Shown: positions 15,852 to 23,777 of the stretch, piece after piece | Layout: each line of letters opens with the position of its first letter | How positions within the stretch are numbered: position 1 is the stretch's first letter | Source: Bacillota bacterium | GTDB taxonomy: Bacteria; Bacillota; Clostridia; Lachnospirales; Lachnospiraceae | DNA: 64,000 bases | Reading direction: 5' to 3' | Assembly: GCA_023418475.1 (NCBI GenBank) | Contig: JAEZZO010000042.1 | Location: 124,001-188,000 of the forward strand | Notes under the pieces: model-generated | What the model was told of the DNA's origin: nothing | The model's database searches: none | Seen by the model: the letters and a program-made list of their open reading frames with translations, nothing else | Program-made: the position numbers and the translations under genes

Positions 15852-17240
15852 ATGGCTGCAAATATGTCATTAGTAAAGAATGAAATGCCGGTTCAGAAAG
15901 CTGAAATAAGAAATAAAAACTTCCTTGAGGTTACTTTGGGTTATACAAGGGAGCAGGCTATAGATGAGGCAAAGCGCTGCTTACACTGTAAGAATAAACC
16001 CTGTGTTGCCGGATGTCCGGTACGTATCAATATTCCTGCCTTTTTACAGGAAATTGCAGAGGGCAGATTGGAAGAAGCATACCAGATCATAACGCTGTCC
16101 AGTTCCTTGCCGGCGGTATGTGGCAGAGTATGTCCGCAGGAATCCCAATGTGAGGCAAAATGTGTCCGCGGGATCAAAGGTGAGGCAGTAGCAATTGGAC
16201 GTCTTGAACGTTTTGTGGCAGATTACCATAATACAACCTGTACGGATAAACCGGTAAAACCGGAGGCTAACGGACACAAGGTGGCTGTCATCGGTTCCGG
16301 GCCATCCGGTCTTGCCTGTGCAGGCGATCTTGCAAAGAAAGGCTACAGTGTGACTGTATTCGAGGCATTACACCTTGCAGGCGGTGTACTTGTCTATGGA
16401 ATACCGGAATTTCGTCTTCCGAAAGCAATTGTTCAGAAGGAAATTGATACTCTGAAAGAACTAGGTGTCAGGATTGAAACGAATGTTGTCATCGGTAAGA
16501 CAATATCTATTGATGAATTGAGGAACGAGTATGGCTATGAAGCTGTATTCATAGGATCAGGTGCTGGACTTCCTCGATTTATGGATATTAAAGGTGAGAA
16601 TTTAAAGGGAGTTTATTCTGCCAATGAATTTTTAACCAGAATAAATCTGATGAAAGCTTATAAAGGAAATAGTACGACACCGATACAGAAAGGCAGCAAG
16701 GTTGCTGTAGTTGGCGGCGGAAATGTTGCAATGGATGCAGCCAGATGTGCAAAACGTCTTGGAGCAGAGGTCACCATTATCTATAGAAGAACGGAGAAGG
16801 AATTGCCTGCGCGTCTGGAAGAAGTTGAGCATGCGAAAGAAGAAGGCATTCAGTTCCTGTTTCTTACCAATCCGCTGGAAATTAACGCAACGGAAGATGG
16901 ATGGGTTAAAAATATAGTTTGTGAAGAGATGACACTGGGAGAAGCGGATGCTTCCGGAAGACAGAGACCGGTAGCAATACAGGGCAGTGAATTCAGAGTG
17001 GAGGCAGACTGTGTCATCATGTCGATTGGCACTTCGCCAAATCCACTGATTAAGGATACAACCGAGGGTCTCGCCACTCAGAAATGGGGAGGAATTATCG
17101 CAGAGGAAGAAACCGGCTTAACCTCCCGTACAGGTGTTTATGCGGGCGGAGATGCGGTAACCGGAGCAGCAACCGTAATTCTTGCAATGGGTGCAGGAAA
17201 AAATGCGGCAGCGGCGATTGATAAGTATTTAGGAGAATAA
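15852..17240 (+). CDS. nfnB: NADH-dependent ferredoxin:NADP+ oxidoreductase, large subunit (GltD/GltA-like)
   Basis: A 462-residue NADPH- and FAD-binding Fe-S protein. Residues about 40-95 carry CLHCKNKPCVAGCPV and CGRVCPQESQCEAKC, the two N-terminal [4Fe-4S] motifs; VAVIGSGPSGLACAGDLA (about 139-156) binds FAD; VAVVGGGNVAMDAARCAKRLG (about 284-304) binds NADPH; GGDAVTGAATVILAMGAGK near the end completes the FAD fold. On its own it could be called a small glutamate synthase subunit, but no large GltB gene is present and the nfnA partner lies immediately upstream, so the Nfn assignment is stronger. The start at 15852 has GGAGGTG before it; an ATG at 15822 would overlap nfnA and has none. rex2 follows after four bases, placing redox control in the same transcript. 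Confidence 0.92.
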   Translation: MAANMSLVKNEMPVQKAEIRNKNFLEVTLGYTREQAIDEAKRCLHCKNKPCVAGCPVRINIPAFLQEIAEGRLEEAYQIITLSSSLPAVCGRVCPQESQCEAKCVRGIKGEAVAIGRLERFVADYHNTTCTDKPVKPEANGHKVAVIGSGPSGLACAGDLAKKGYSVTVFEALHLAGGVLVYGIPEFRLPKAIVQKEIDTLKELGVRIETNVVIGKTISIDELRNEYGYEAVFIGSGAGLPRFMDIKGENLKGVYSANEFLTRINLMKAYKGNSTTPIQKGSKVAVVGGGNVAMDAARCAKRLGAEVTIIYRRTEKELPARLEEVEHAKEEGIQFLFLTNPLEINATEDGWVKNIVCEEMTLGEADASGRQRPVAIQGSEFRVEADCVIMSIGTSPNPLIKDTTEGLATQKWGGIIAEEETGLTSRTGVYAGGDAVTGAATVILAMGAGKNAAAAIDKYLGE

Positions 17241-17244
17241 AACA

Positions 17245-17883
17245 ATGCCCCCAAAACCAATATCGAAACAGACGTTACAACGAATGCCTTTGTATCTGAA
17301 TTATTTGAAAGCTTTGCCGGCAAGTGCCGCCGCAACAATTTCTGCAACAACTATGGCAGAGGATCTCAGATTGAATGATGTACAGGTTAGAAAAGATCTG
17401 GCTATGGCAGGTCAGGGTGGACGCCCTAAGATTGGTTATTATGTAAAGGATTTAATTGCAAATATTGAGCATTGCCTGGGCAATGACAATATAGACAGCG
17501 CTGTACTGATCGGAGCAGGTAATTTTGGCAGAACACTTCTGGTATATGAAGGTTTTTCTGAATATGGGATCGATATTGTAGCAGCTTTTGATGAAGATGA
17601 GAAAACTGTCGGTTCCATGGCTTGCGGGAAAGTGGTATTTCCGGTCAGCAAGCTTTCCGAAATGTGTTCCAGAATGAAGATTAAGATGGGTATTATTGCA
17701 GTGGATGCGAAAGACGCTCAGAAAATCTGCGATCTTCTTGTTGAGGGTGGTGTAATGGCGATCTGGAATTTTGCACCGGTCAGGCTTCATGCACCTTCCG
17801 AGGTTTTGGTGCAGAATGAAAATATGGCAAGCTCACTTGCGGTAATATCAAATCATTTGGTTCAGAAATTTCGAACGGTATAA
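17245..17883 (+). CDS. rex: redox-sensing transcriptional repressor Rex, second copy
   Basis: A 212-residue Rex with the winged helix (LNDVQVRKDLA), the Rossmann motif VLIGAGNFGRTLLVYEGF and the C-terminal dimer helix (NENMASSLAVISNHLVQKF). The glycine pattern is closer to typical Rex than the first copy. It is translated four bases after nfnB, with AGGAG before its start, so it is co-transcribed with nfnAB and lies just upstream of hydCBA. It probably regulates this redox island and itself in response to the NADH/NAD+ ratio. No clear Rex consensus was found upstream of nfnA or hydC, so local autoregulation is not shown. Two divergent Rex copies within 7 kb are unusual. Confidence 0.92.
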   Translation: MPPKPISKQTLQRMPLYLNYLKALPASAAATISATTMAEDLRLNDVQVRKDLAMAGQGGRPKIGYYVKDLIANIEHCLGNDNIDSAVLIGAGNFGRTLLVYEGFSEYGIDIVAAFDEDEKTVGSMACGKVVFPVSKLSEMCSRMKIKMGIIAVDAKDAQKICDLLVEGGVMAIWNFAPVRLHAPSEVLVQNENMASSLAVISNHLVQKFRTV

Positions 17884-18010
17884 ATGATTAGCCCGGCAAA
17901 AGCCTGCTTCCGGTTATATGGATGGATAATAGGAATTCATATTCACACATAATTTTAAGCTTTTGAGGGACTAATCGCAAAGATATATACCAAATAAGTT
18001 ATTAGAGATA

Positions 18011-18085
18011 CCGCTTTGCGGCATCATGATTGGTAGTGTGAAAAATATATTTTTCACACCGCGATTTGTGCGCTGCACAAATCGC
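18011..18085 (+). repeat. intergenic hairpin cassette, locus 4 (rex2-hydC)
   Basis: CCGC/GCGG (18011-18021, a GCCGC-type copy followed by CATCATGATTG), then hairpin A GTGTGAAAAATA/TATTTTTCACAC (18036-18059), then hairpin B GCGATTTGTGC/GCACAAATCGC (18061-18085). After them comes TTTGGAAAGGGCATGG and the hydC start. Stem sequences differ from the other loci but pairing is kept. Confidence 0.85.
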
Positions 18086-18114
18086 TAGACTTTGGAAAGG
18101 GCATGGTTATTATT

Positions 18115-18591
18115 ATGAACGAAACATTTGATTTTTCAATTGTAGATGAAATTTTAGACGAGCTTGGCTGTAAACAAAGTGCGATTATTGCAATTTTACA
18201 GAGTATTCAGGAGCATTATCGTTATCTACCGAAAGAAGTTTTTCCTTACCTTTCGAAAAAAATAGGTATCAGTGAAGCAAGAATATATAGCACGGCTACC
18301 TTTTATGAGAATTTTTCTCTGGAACCAAAGGGAAAATATGTGATTAAAGTATGCGACGGGACTGCCTGTCATGTTAGAAAGTCAATTCCGATTTTGGAAC
18401 GTCTTCGCAAGGAGTTAGTGCTTTCCGATAAGAAAGCAACCACAGATGATCTAGGTTTTACAGTAGAAACAGTATCCTGTCTTGGAGCCTGTGGGCTTGC
18501 ACCGGTAATTACAGTAAATGATAAAGTATATCCTGCAATGACTCCGGATAAGGTTTCAGAGCTTTTAAATCAATTAAAGGAGGAGCTGTAA
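18115..18591 (+). CDS. hydC: hydrogenase subunit HydC ([2Fe-2S] thioredoxin-like, NuoE family)
   Basis: A 158-residue NuoE-type protein: a helical N terminus (about 1-75) and a thioredoxin-like domain with four cysteine ligands in CDGTACHVR and CLGACGLAP. With HydB and HydA it builds the soluble NADH- and ferredoxin-linked [FeFe]-hydrogenase that makes or uses H2. The start is taken at 18115, with an alternative in-frame ATG at 18103 (MVIIM) arising from a repeated leader module. It overlaps hydB by one base (TAATG), so expression is tightly coupled. A hairpin cassette separates it from rex2. Confidence 0.9.
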   Translation: MNETFDFSIVDEILDELGCKQSAIIAILQSIQEHYRYLPKEVFPYLSKKIGISEARIYSTATFYENFSLEPKGKYVIKVCDGTACHVRKSIPILERLRKELVLSDKKATTDDLGFTVETVSCLGACGLAPVITVNDKVYPAMTPDKVSELLNQLKEEL

Positions 18592-20459
18592 TGTTAAAAA
18601 CAAGAGAAGATCTGGCTGCAATACGCTCTCTGTATGCGAAAACACTGGAAACCCAGACGAAAAAGATATTAGTCTGTGCGGGTACAGGCTGCGTTTCGAG
18701 CGGTGCACTTGATATTTTTGACCGATTATGTGATTTAATGAAAGAAAAAAACATATCCTGTTCCATTGAACTTGAAGAGGAGCCGCACGGAGATTCTGTC
18801 GGTATGAAAAAGAGCGGCTGTCACGGTTTTTGTGAAATGGGTCCATTAATCCGTATTGAGCCGCAGGGATGGTTATATACAAAGGTGCAGCTCTCTGATT
18901 GTGAAGAAATCGTTGATAAAACTATTTTGAATGGAGAGCATATCGAAAGGCTTGCATATCAAAAGAACGAAGTACTTTTCAAAAAACAGGATGATATTCC
19001 GTTCTATAAAAAACAGACCCGTACGGTACTCGAACACTGCGGTCAAATTGATGCAACCTCGATTAAGGAATATTTTGGAATTGGTGGTTATGTGGCATTT
19101 GAGAAAGCATTATTTGATATGACTTCCGATGACATTATCAATGAGATTTCAGAATCCAGCCTGAGAGGAAGAGGTGGCGGCGGCTTTCCGGCAGGACGTA
19201 AATGGTCACAGGTGAAAAGACAGAAAGTAGCACAGAAATATGTGGTTTGCAATGGTGATGAAGGTGATCCGGGAGCTTTTATGGATCGAAGTATCATGGA
19301 AGGCGATCCACATCGGATGCTGGAAGGTATGATGATTGCGGGACTTGCCTGTGGAGCCAGCGAAGGATATATCTATGTACGTGCGGAATACCCTATGGCA
19401 GTCAGCCGTTTAAAGGCAGCTATCGAACAAGCGACGGAATATGGCCTTATGGGAGACAACATATTAGGGTCCGGGTTTCACTTCAGGGTACATATTAACC
19501 GTGGTGCCGGTGCCTTTGTATGTGGAGAAGGCAGTGCGCTTACCGCTTCCATTGAAGGAAAACGCGGTATGCCAAGAGTGAAACCTCCAAGAACTGTTGA
19601 GCAGGGATTATTTGATAAACCAACTGTGTTAAATAACGTTGAAACCTATGCTAATGTACCTTTGATTATCACAAATGGTGCAGCCTGGTATAAAAATATC
19701 GGACCGCAGAACAGCCCGGGTACAAAAGCCTTTGCATTAACCGGTAATATTGAAAATACAGGTCTCATTGAAGTACCGATGGGTACTACGTTGCGTGAAG
19801 TTATTTTTGATATCGGCGGCGGTATGAGAGACGGTAAGGAATTCAAGGCTGTACAGATCGGCGGACCTTCCGGTGGATGTCTGACGAAGGAAGATTTGGA
19901 TCTGCCGCTGGATTTTGATTCATTAAAGAAAGCCGGAGCGATGATCGGTTCGGGTGGTCTGGTTGTAATGGATGAGAATACCTGTATGGTAGAAGTTGCA
20001 CGTTTTTTTATGAACTTCACACAGAATGAATCCTGCGGTAAATGTGTTCCTTGCCGGGAAGGTACTAAGAGAATGCTTGCCATTCTGGAGCGAATTGTTG
20101 ATGGAAATGGTGAGGACGGAGATATCGAGATGCTGCTAGAACTCGCAGATACCATATCCTCTACAGCGCTCTGTGGTCTCGGAAAATCAGCACCATTTCC
20201 AGTGGTTAGTACCATTAAACATTTCCGTAAGGAATATGAAGCTCATATCTATGATAAAGTCTGTCCAACAGGCAACTGTCAGAAGTTGAAAAAGATAGAG
20301 ATAGATCCTGCGTTGTGCAAAGGCTGTTCAAAATGCTCGAAATCCTGTCCGGTTGGTGCAATCAGCGGAAAGATAAAGGAACCTTTTGTGATTGACGGAT
20401 CTAAGTGCATTAAATGCGGTGCCTGCATCACTGCCTGCCCGTTTCATGCAATCGGATAG
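18591..20459 (+). CDS. hydB: hydrogenase subunit HydB (NuoF-like, FMN and Fe-S)
   Basis: A 622-residue protein. A thioredoxin-like [2Fe-2S] domain (CAGTGCVSSGA and CHGFCEMGP, residues 24-90) is followed by the NuoF core: GRGGGGFPAGRKW and NGDEGDPGAFMDRS for FMN and NADH, then ESCGKCVPCREGTKRM for a [4Fe-4S] cluster, then two C-terminal [4Fe-4S] motifs (CKGCSKCSKSCP and CIKCGACITACP). This layout is that of the NAD(H)-binding subunit of trimeric electron-bifurcating hydrogenases. It accepts or donates electrons at NAD and passes them to HydA. The start is one base into the hydC stop codon and has AAGGAGG before it. A 150-base hairpin region separates it from hydA. Confidence 0.93.
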   Translation: MLKTREDLAAIRSLYAKTLETQTKKILVCAGTGCVSSGALDIFDRLCDLMKEKNISCSIELEEEPHGDSVGMKKSGCHGFCEMGPLIRIEPQGWLYTKVQLSDCEEIVDKTILNGEHIERLAYQKNEVLFKKQDDIPFYKKQTRTVLEHCGQIDATSIKEYFGIGGYVAFEKALFDMTSDDIINEISESSLRGRGGGGFPAGRKWSQVKRQKVAQKYVVCNGDEGDPGAFMDRSIMEGDPHRMLEGMMIAGLACGASEGYIYVRAEYPMAVSRLKAAIEQATEYGLMGDNILGSGFHFRVHINRGAGAFVCGEGSALTASIEGKRGMPRVKPPRTVEQGLFDKPTVLNNVETYANVPLIITNGAAWYKNIGPQNSPGTKAFALTGNIENTGLIEVPMGTTLREVIFDIGGGMRDGKEFKAVQIGGPSGGCLTKEDLDLPLDFDSLKKAGAMIGSGGLVVMDENTCMVEVARFFMNFTQNESCGKCVPCREGTKRMLAILERIVDGNGEDGDIEMLLELADTISSTALCGLGKSAPFPVVSTIKHFRKEYEAHIYDKVCPTGNCQKLKKIEIDPALCKGCSKCSKSCPVGAISGKIKEPFVIDGSKCIKCGACITACPFHAIG

Positions 20460-20475
20460 GATAACAACTTAGGAT

Positions 20476-20591
20476 GCGCAAAAAGCAGCGCAGAAATGGA
20501 GTAAGGTTGAAAGAAAAACACTTTCAACCTCAATAGTTTTGTACCTGCGTAATCCTCGGTACAAAACTTCGATGCGCAGAATACATGCGCA
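20476..20591 (+). repeat. intergenic hairpin cassette, locus 5 (hydB-hydA)
   Basis: C-type GCGC/GCGC (20476-20491) with AGAAATGGAG after it, then A GGTTGAAAG/CTTTCAACC (20505-20529), B AGTTTTGTACC/GGTACAAAACT (20535-20568), then C TGCGCA/TGCGCA (20573-20591) and the hydA ribosome site. Between the first C and A lies a nine-codon frame from TTG 20507. Confidence 0.85.
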
Positions 20592-20607
20592 GGAAGAAGG
20601 TACAAAA

Positions 20608-22305
20608 ATGGATCAAAATAATATAATGACAATTGACGGAATTCCGGTGGCAATTAACGGAGAGAAAAATCTTCTGGAACTGATCCGGAAGGTAGGTATT
20701 AAAATGCCAACCTTCTGTTACCATTCGGAGCTTTCTATTTACGGAGCCTGTCGTATGTGTATGGTGGAAAATGAATGGGGCGGAATTGATGCGGCCTGTT
20801 CCACAATTCCAAAGGCCGGTATGAATATTAAAACCAACACAGAGCGACTTAGAAAGTATCGTAAGAATATTCTGGAACTGCTGTTGGCAAACCACTGCCG
20901 TGATTGTACCACTTGCAGCAATAACGGCAAATGTAAACTACAGGATCTGGCAATGCGCTTTAATATTACCGGAGTTCGTTTTCCGAATACGGCAAGTGAA
21001 CCAAAGCTTGATGATAGCTCCGTATGTATTACAAGAGATGCGAATAAGTGTATTCTATGCGGTGACTGTGTGAGAATGTGCAATGAGATTCAGAATGTCG
21101 GAGCAATAGATTTTGCACACCGCGGTTCTAATATGACGATCAGCACAGCATTTGAAATACCGATTGCTAAGTCTTCTTGTGTCGGCTGCGGACAATGTGC
21201 GGCAGTATGTCCTACAGGTGCAATAGTTGTTAAAAATAGCGTATCAAAGGTATGGGAAGCGTTAGACGATAAAAATACGAAGGTTACGGTACAAATTGCA
21301 CCGGCAGTTCGTGTAGGACTTGGTAAAAAAATGGGCATGAAAACAGAAGATAATGCAATCGGTATGATTGTTGCAGCACTTCGCAGGATGGGATTTGATG
21401 AAGTATATGATACCAGTACGGGTGCTGATTTAACCGTATTGGAAGAGGCAAGTGAATTTATCAGACGTCTGGAAGATGAAAAAAATATTCCGCTGTTTAC
21501 CTCCTGCTGTCCTGCCTGGGTACAGTATTGCGAGAAGAATTATCCGGAATTGTTGCCAAATGTTTCTACCTGCCGTTCACCGATGGAGATGCTCGCCTCT
21601 ATTGTGAAGGATCAATCTAGTACATCCAGCCGACGTCATATCCATGTGGCTGTTATGCCCTGTACAGCAAAAAAATATGAGGCAGCAAGAGACGAATTTA
21701 AAGTAAATGGAGAACCAAATGTTGACGTTGTGATCACAACACAGGAATTAATCCAAATGATTCGTGAATCCGGTATCATATTTACAGAACTGGAGCCGGA
21801 AGCGGTTGATATGCCTCTGGGAATGATGACTGGAGCAGGCGTTATTTTCGGTGTAACAGGCGGTGTAACAGAAGCGGTTTTACGGCGTCTTTCCTCTGAT
21901 AAATCAAAAGCTGCTCTGATGTCAATTGCATACCAGGGTGTTCGCGGTATGAAGGGAGTTAAGGAAACGACTGTCAAGTACGGCGAAAGAGAAGTTAAGA
22001 TTGCTGTGGTTAGTGGTCTTAAGAATGCAAGTGATCTGATTGAGAAGATTAAAAATGGAGAACACTATGATTTTGTTGAGGTTATGGCATGCCCCGGCGG
22101 TTGTGTTAGCGGTGCCGGACAGCCTTTTGCACAGAACAGAACGAGGGAGAGCAGAGGCAGGGGACTTTATGCTGCAGATAAGCTTAGTAATATCAAATGC
22201 TCCGAAGAAAATCCGATTATGATGACACTATATAATGGTATCCTTAAAGGAAGAGTGCACGAACTGCTGCATGTAGATTATCTGCATGGAAAGGAGCATG
22301 AATAA
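20608..22305 (+). CDS. hydA: [FeFe]-hydrogenase catalytic subunit HydA
   Basis: A 565-residue [FeFe]-hydrogenase. In order: plant-type [2Fe-2S] domain (Cys37, 48, 51, 64), the His-ligated [4Fe-4S] site (NHCRDCTTCSNNGKC, residues 95-109), two ferredoxin [4Fe-4S] motifs (CILCGDCVRMC and CVGCGQCAAVC), then the H-cluster domain with TSCCPAW (298-304), MPCTAKKYE and MACPGGCVSGAG. It reduces protons or splits H2, with HydB and HydC linking it to NAD(H) and ferredoxin. The start at 20608 follows AGGAAGAAGG; the upstream in-frame ATG at 20539 is inside a hairpin. It is slightly shorter than the Thermotoga-type catalytic subunit, lacking its extra C-terminal [2Fe-2S] domain; the small protein after it carries such a domain. 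Confidence 0.95.
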   Translation: MDQNNIMTIDGIPVAINGEKNLLELIRKVGIKMPTFCYHSELSIYGACRMCMVENEWGGIDAACSTIPKAGMNIKTNTERLRKYRKNILELLLANHCRDCTTCSNNGKCKLQDLAMRFNITGVRFPNTASEPKLDDSSVCITRDANKCILCGDCVRMCNEIQNVGAIDFAHRGSNMTISTAFEIPIAKSSCVGCGQCAAVCPTGAIVVKNSVSKVWEALDDKNTKVTVQIAPAVRVGLGKKMGMKTEDNAIGMIVAALRRMGFDEVYDTSTGADLTVLEEASEFIRRLEDEKNIPLFTSCCPAWVQYCEKNYPELLPNVSTCRSPMEMLASIVKDQSSTSSRRHIHVAVMPCTAKKYEAARDEFKVNGEPNVDVVITTQELIQMIRESGIIFTELEPEAVDMPLGMMTGAGVIFGVTGGVTEAVLRRLSSDKSKAALMSIAYQGVRGMKGVKETTVKYGEREVKIAVVSGLKNASDLIEKIKNGEHYDFVEVMACPGGCVSGAGQPFAQNRTRESRGRGLYAADKLSNIKCSEENPIMMTLYNGILKGRVHELLHVDYLHGKEHE

Positions 22306-22306
22306 T

Positions 22307-22555
22307 ATGGTAGAATTAGGTGTGTGTATTGGTACCTCCTGTCATTTAAACGGTTCGTATAATGTGGTGCAAACCTTCCAGCAGCTGATCGAAGAATATG
22401 CCCTTCATGATAAAATTGAATTCAAAGCGTATTTTTGCATGAAAGAATGTAAAAGTAATGGTGTATCCGTATCTGTAGGGGAAGAAAATTATCGGATTGA
22501 ACCGGAGAATGCTGGTGATTTTTTTAGAAATACGATATTGGCAAAAGCTAAATAA
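22307..22555 (+). CDS. small thioredoxin-like [2Fe-2S] ferredoxin
   Basis: An 82-residue protein with CIGTSC (Cys7, Cys12) and CMKEC (Cys44, Cys48), the four ligands of a thioredoxin-like [2Fe-2S] cluster. It begins one base after the hydA stop, with AAAGGAG inside the end of hydA ten bases before it. In some trimeric hydrogenases a similar domain is fused to the C terminus of the catalytic subunit, so this may be the same module kept as a separate chain, or an electron carrier for the complex. Upstream in-frame ATGs at 22286 and 22298 are less well placed. A terminator follows at 22566, making it the last gene of the hyd operon. Confidence 0.85.
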   Translation: MVELGVCIGTSCHLNGSYNVVQTFQQLIEEYALHDKIEFKAYFCMKECKSNGVSVSVGEENYRIEPENAGDFFRNTILAKAK

Positions 22556-22565
22556 AAAGTCGAGA

Positions 22566-22608
22566 AGTTCCGTATCTGTGTGATAAAGCATGGATATGGA
22601 ATTTTTTA
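22566..22608 (+). terminator. Rho-independent terminator of the hyd operon
   Basis: TTCCGTATC (22568-22576) pairs with GATATGGAA (22593-22601), followed by TTTTTT. Confidence 0.78.
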
Positions 22609-22769
22609 CTTGCCATAATATGACAAATAAAGTAGAATAGAGAAAAATATGACAGAAACCCATTACAATTATTATTATACTCTCAACTACTGCTATATAT
22701 TACCAGAATGGAGTTATGGTGCTAATAATTATAAATTTATAGGCAATTGCAAAGCTATATAGTTGTTCA

Positions 22770-22861
22770 AATTGTATACACAGAAAACACATATTCCTCC
22801 GCTCCAACGCTCCTTCCGCTTAACTTCCGCTCCAGAACATGTGCTTTCTGTGTATACAATT
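22770..22861. repeat. 92-bp palindromic element, MITE-like
   Basis: Perfect 17-base arms, AATTGTATACACAGAAA and its complement at 22845-22861, with further pairing inside and a CT-rich centre. The left arm with its flank (22742-22815) is repeated in reverse at 49539-49612. No gene is seen here. Confidence 0.75.
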
Positions 22862-22892
22862 AATATAATTCTTGCGTTTCGCTATTACCTAA

Positions 22893-22994
22893 TAAGATTC
22901 GAGTGTCATAAGTCTAAAAATGTATGCCAGATGAATATACATGCACTCGTATTCATCTGCATAACCTGGATTAGGCTTTGACACTCGAATCCTA
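22893..22994. repeat. nested palindromic element
   Basis: Outer arms of 16 bases (TAAGATTCGAGTGTCA and its near-complement at 22979) and inner arms of 10 bases (CAGATGAATA/TATTCATCTG, 22928-22959). The right half resembles 45204-45275. It ends 30 bases before the QueG-like gene. Confidence 0.75.
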
Positions 22995-23023
22995 ATAAAA
23001 TATAAATTAGGAGAAGAAGCTTT

Positions 23024-23713
23024 ATGAATTCTAGCGAAGTGAAAGAGTATCTGAAAAATATGGGGGCAGATTTGTGTAATATCGCGGCTGTGGACCAATT
23101 TGGTATGGCACCGGAAGGATTCCATCCAACAGATGTTCTGCCCGGCTGTAAATCAATCATCGTATTTGCAAAGAGGTTTTTAGCAGGAACACTGGCCTGC
23201 AAGACAACAGTACCTTATACAATTGTAAGAAACATGCTATCGGATCAACTTGACAAAATAGCAGTCATTTTCTGCGGTGAACTAGAAAAAGAAGGGATTG
23301 TAGCAGTGCCAACCGGAACAATCGGACCAACGGAATTTGACAAGAAGACGCAGAGATACCGGAATATTGTTTCAGCAAAGCATGCAGCACAAGCGGCAGG
23401 AATGGGCATTATCGGGAAGAACACATTGCTGATTACGCCAGAGTACGGTAATATGGTCTGGATCAGTGTTATCCTGACGGAGCTGGAACTGGAAGCAGAT
23501 GAGATTCTTAAAGATACCTTTTGCACTGACTGTAATTTATGTGTTGAAGTATGTCCGGCTCATGCGTTAGGAGATCCGGAAATGCTTCAGACGGCTTGCG
23601 GAAATTACGCTTTTGGTGGGGAAGATGGAGGAGAATGGAAAATAAAGTGCCATCGGTGCAGAGACATCTGCCCTTTCTGTCTGGGAATAAAAAATCGTAG
23701 TATGCTACGGTAA
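23024..23713 (+). CDS. 4Fe-4S protein of the epoxyqueuosine reductase type, short form
   Basis: A 229-residue protein. Residues 1-160 resemble the QueG core (GADLCNIAAVDQFGMAPEGF, AKHAAQAAGMGIIGKNTLLITPEYG); the C-terminal part has CTDCNLCVEVCPAHAL and CHRCRDICPF, two [4Fe-4S] motifs. QueG (about 370 residues or more) uses cobalamin to make queuosine; this one is much shorter and lacks the C-terminal extension, so it may act in another reduction, as do many such reductase-like proteins of anaerobes. The start has GGAGAAG seven bases upstream. It lies after palindromic repeats and 65 bases before an EamA transporter, with which it may be co-transcribed. Function uncertain. Confidence 0.8.
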   Translation: MNSSEVKEYLKNMGADLCNIAAVDQFGMAPEGFHPTDVLPGCKSIIVFAKRFLAGTLACKTTVPYTIVRNMLSDQLDKIAVIFCGELEKEGIVAVPTGTIGPTEFDKKTQRYRNIVSAKHAAQAAGMGIIGKNTLLITPEYGNMVWISVILTELELEADEILKDTFCTDCNLCVEVCPAHALGDPEMLQTACGNYAFGGEDGGEWKIKCHRCRDICPFCLGIKNRSMLR

Positions 23714-23777
23714 TATTGAGGTAAATATATCGTACAATTTCGGACACGAGATACGAAGCAAAGAAATGAGGTAAAGT

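Noticed and set aside
15852..17240. Glutamate synthase small subunit
   Set aside because: No large subunit gene is nearby and the nfnA gene is immediately upstream, so Nfn is the better reading.
22763..22981. 72-residue frame in the palindromic elements
   Set aside because: It is produced by the inverted repeats and has no ribosome site.
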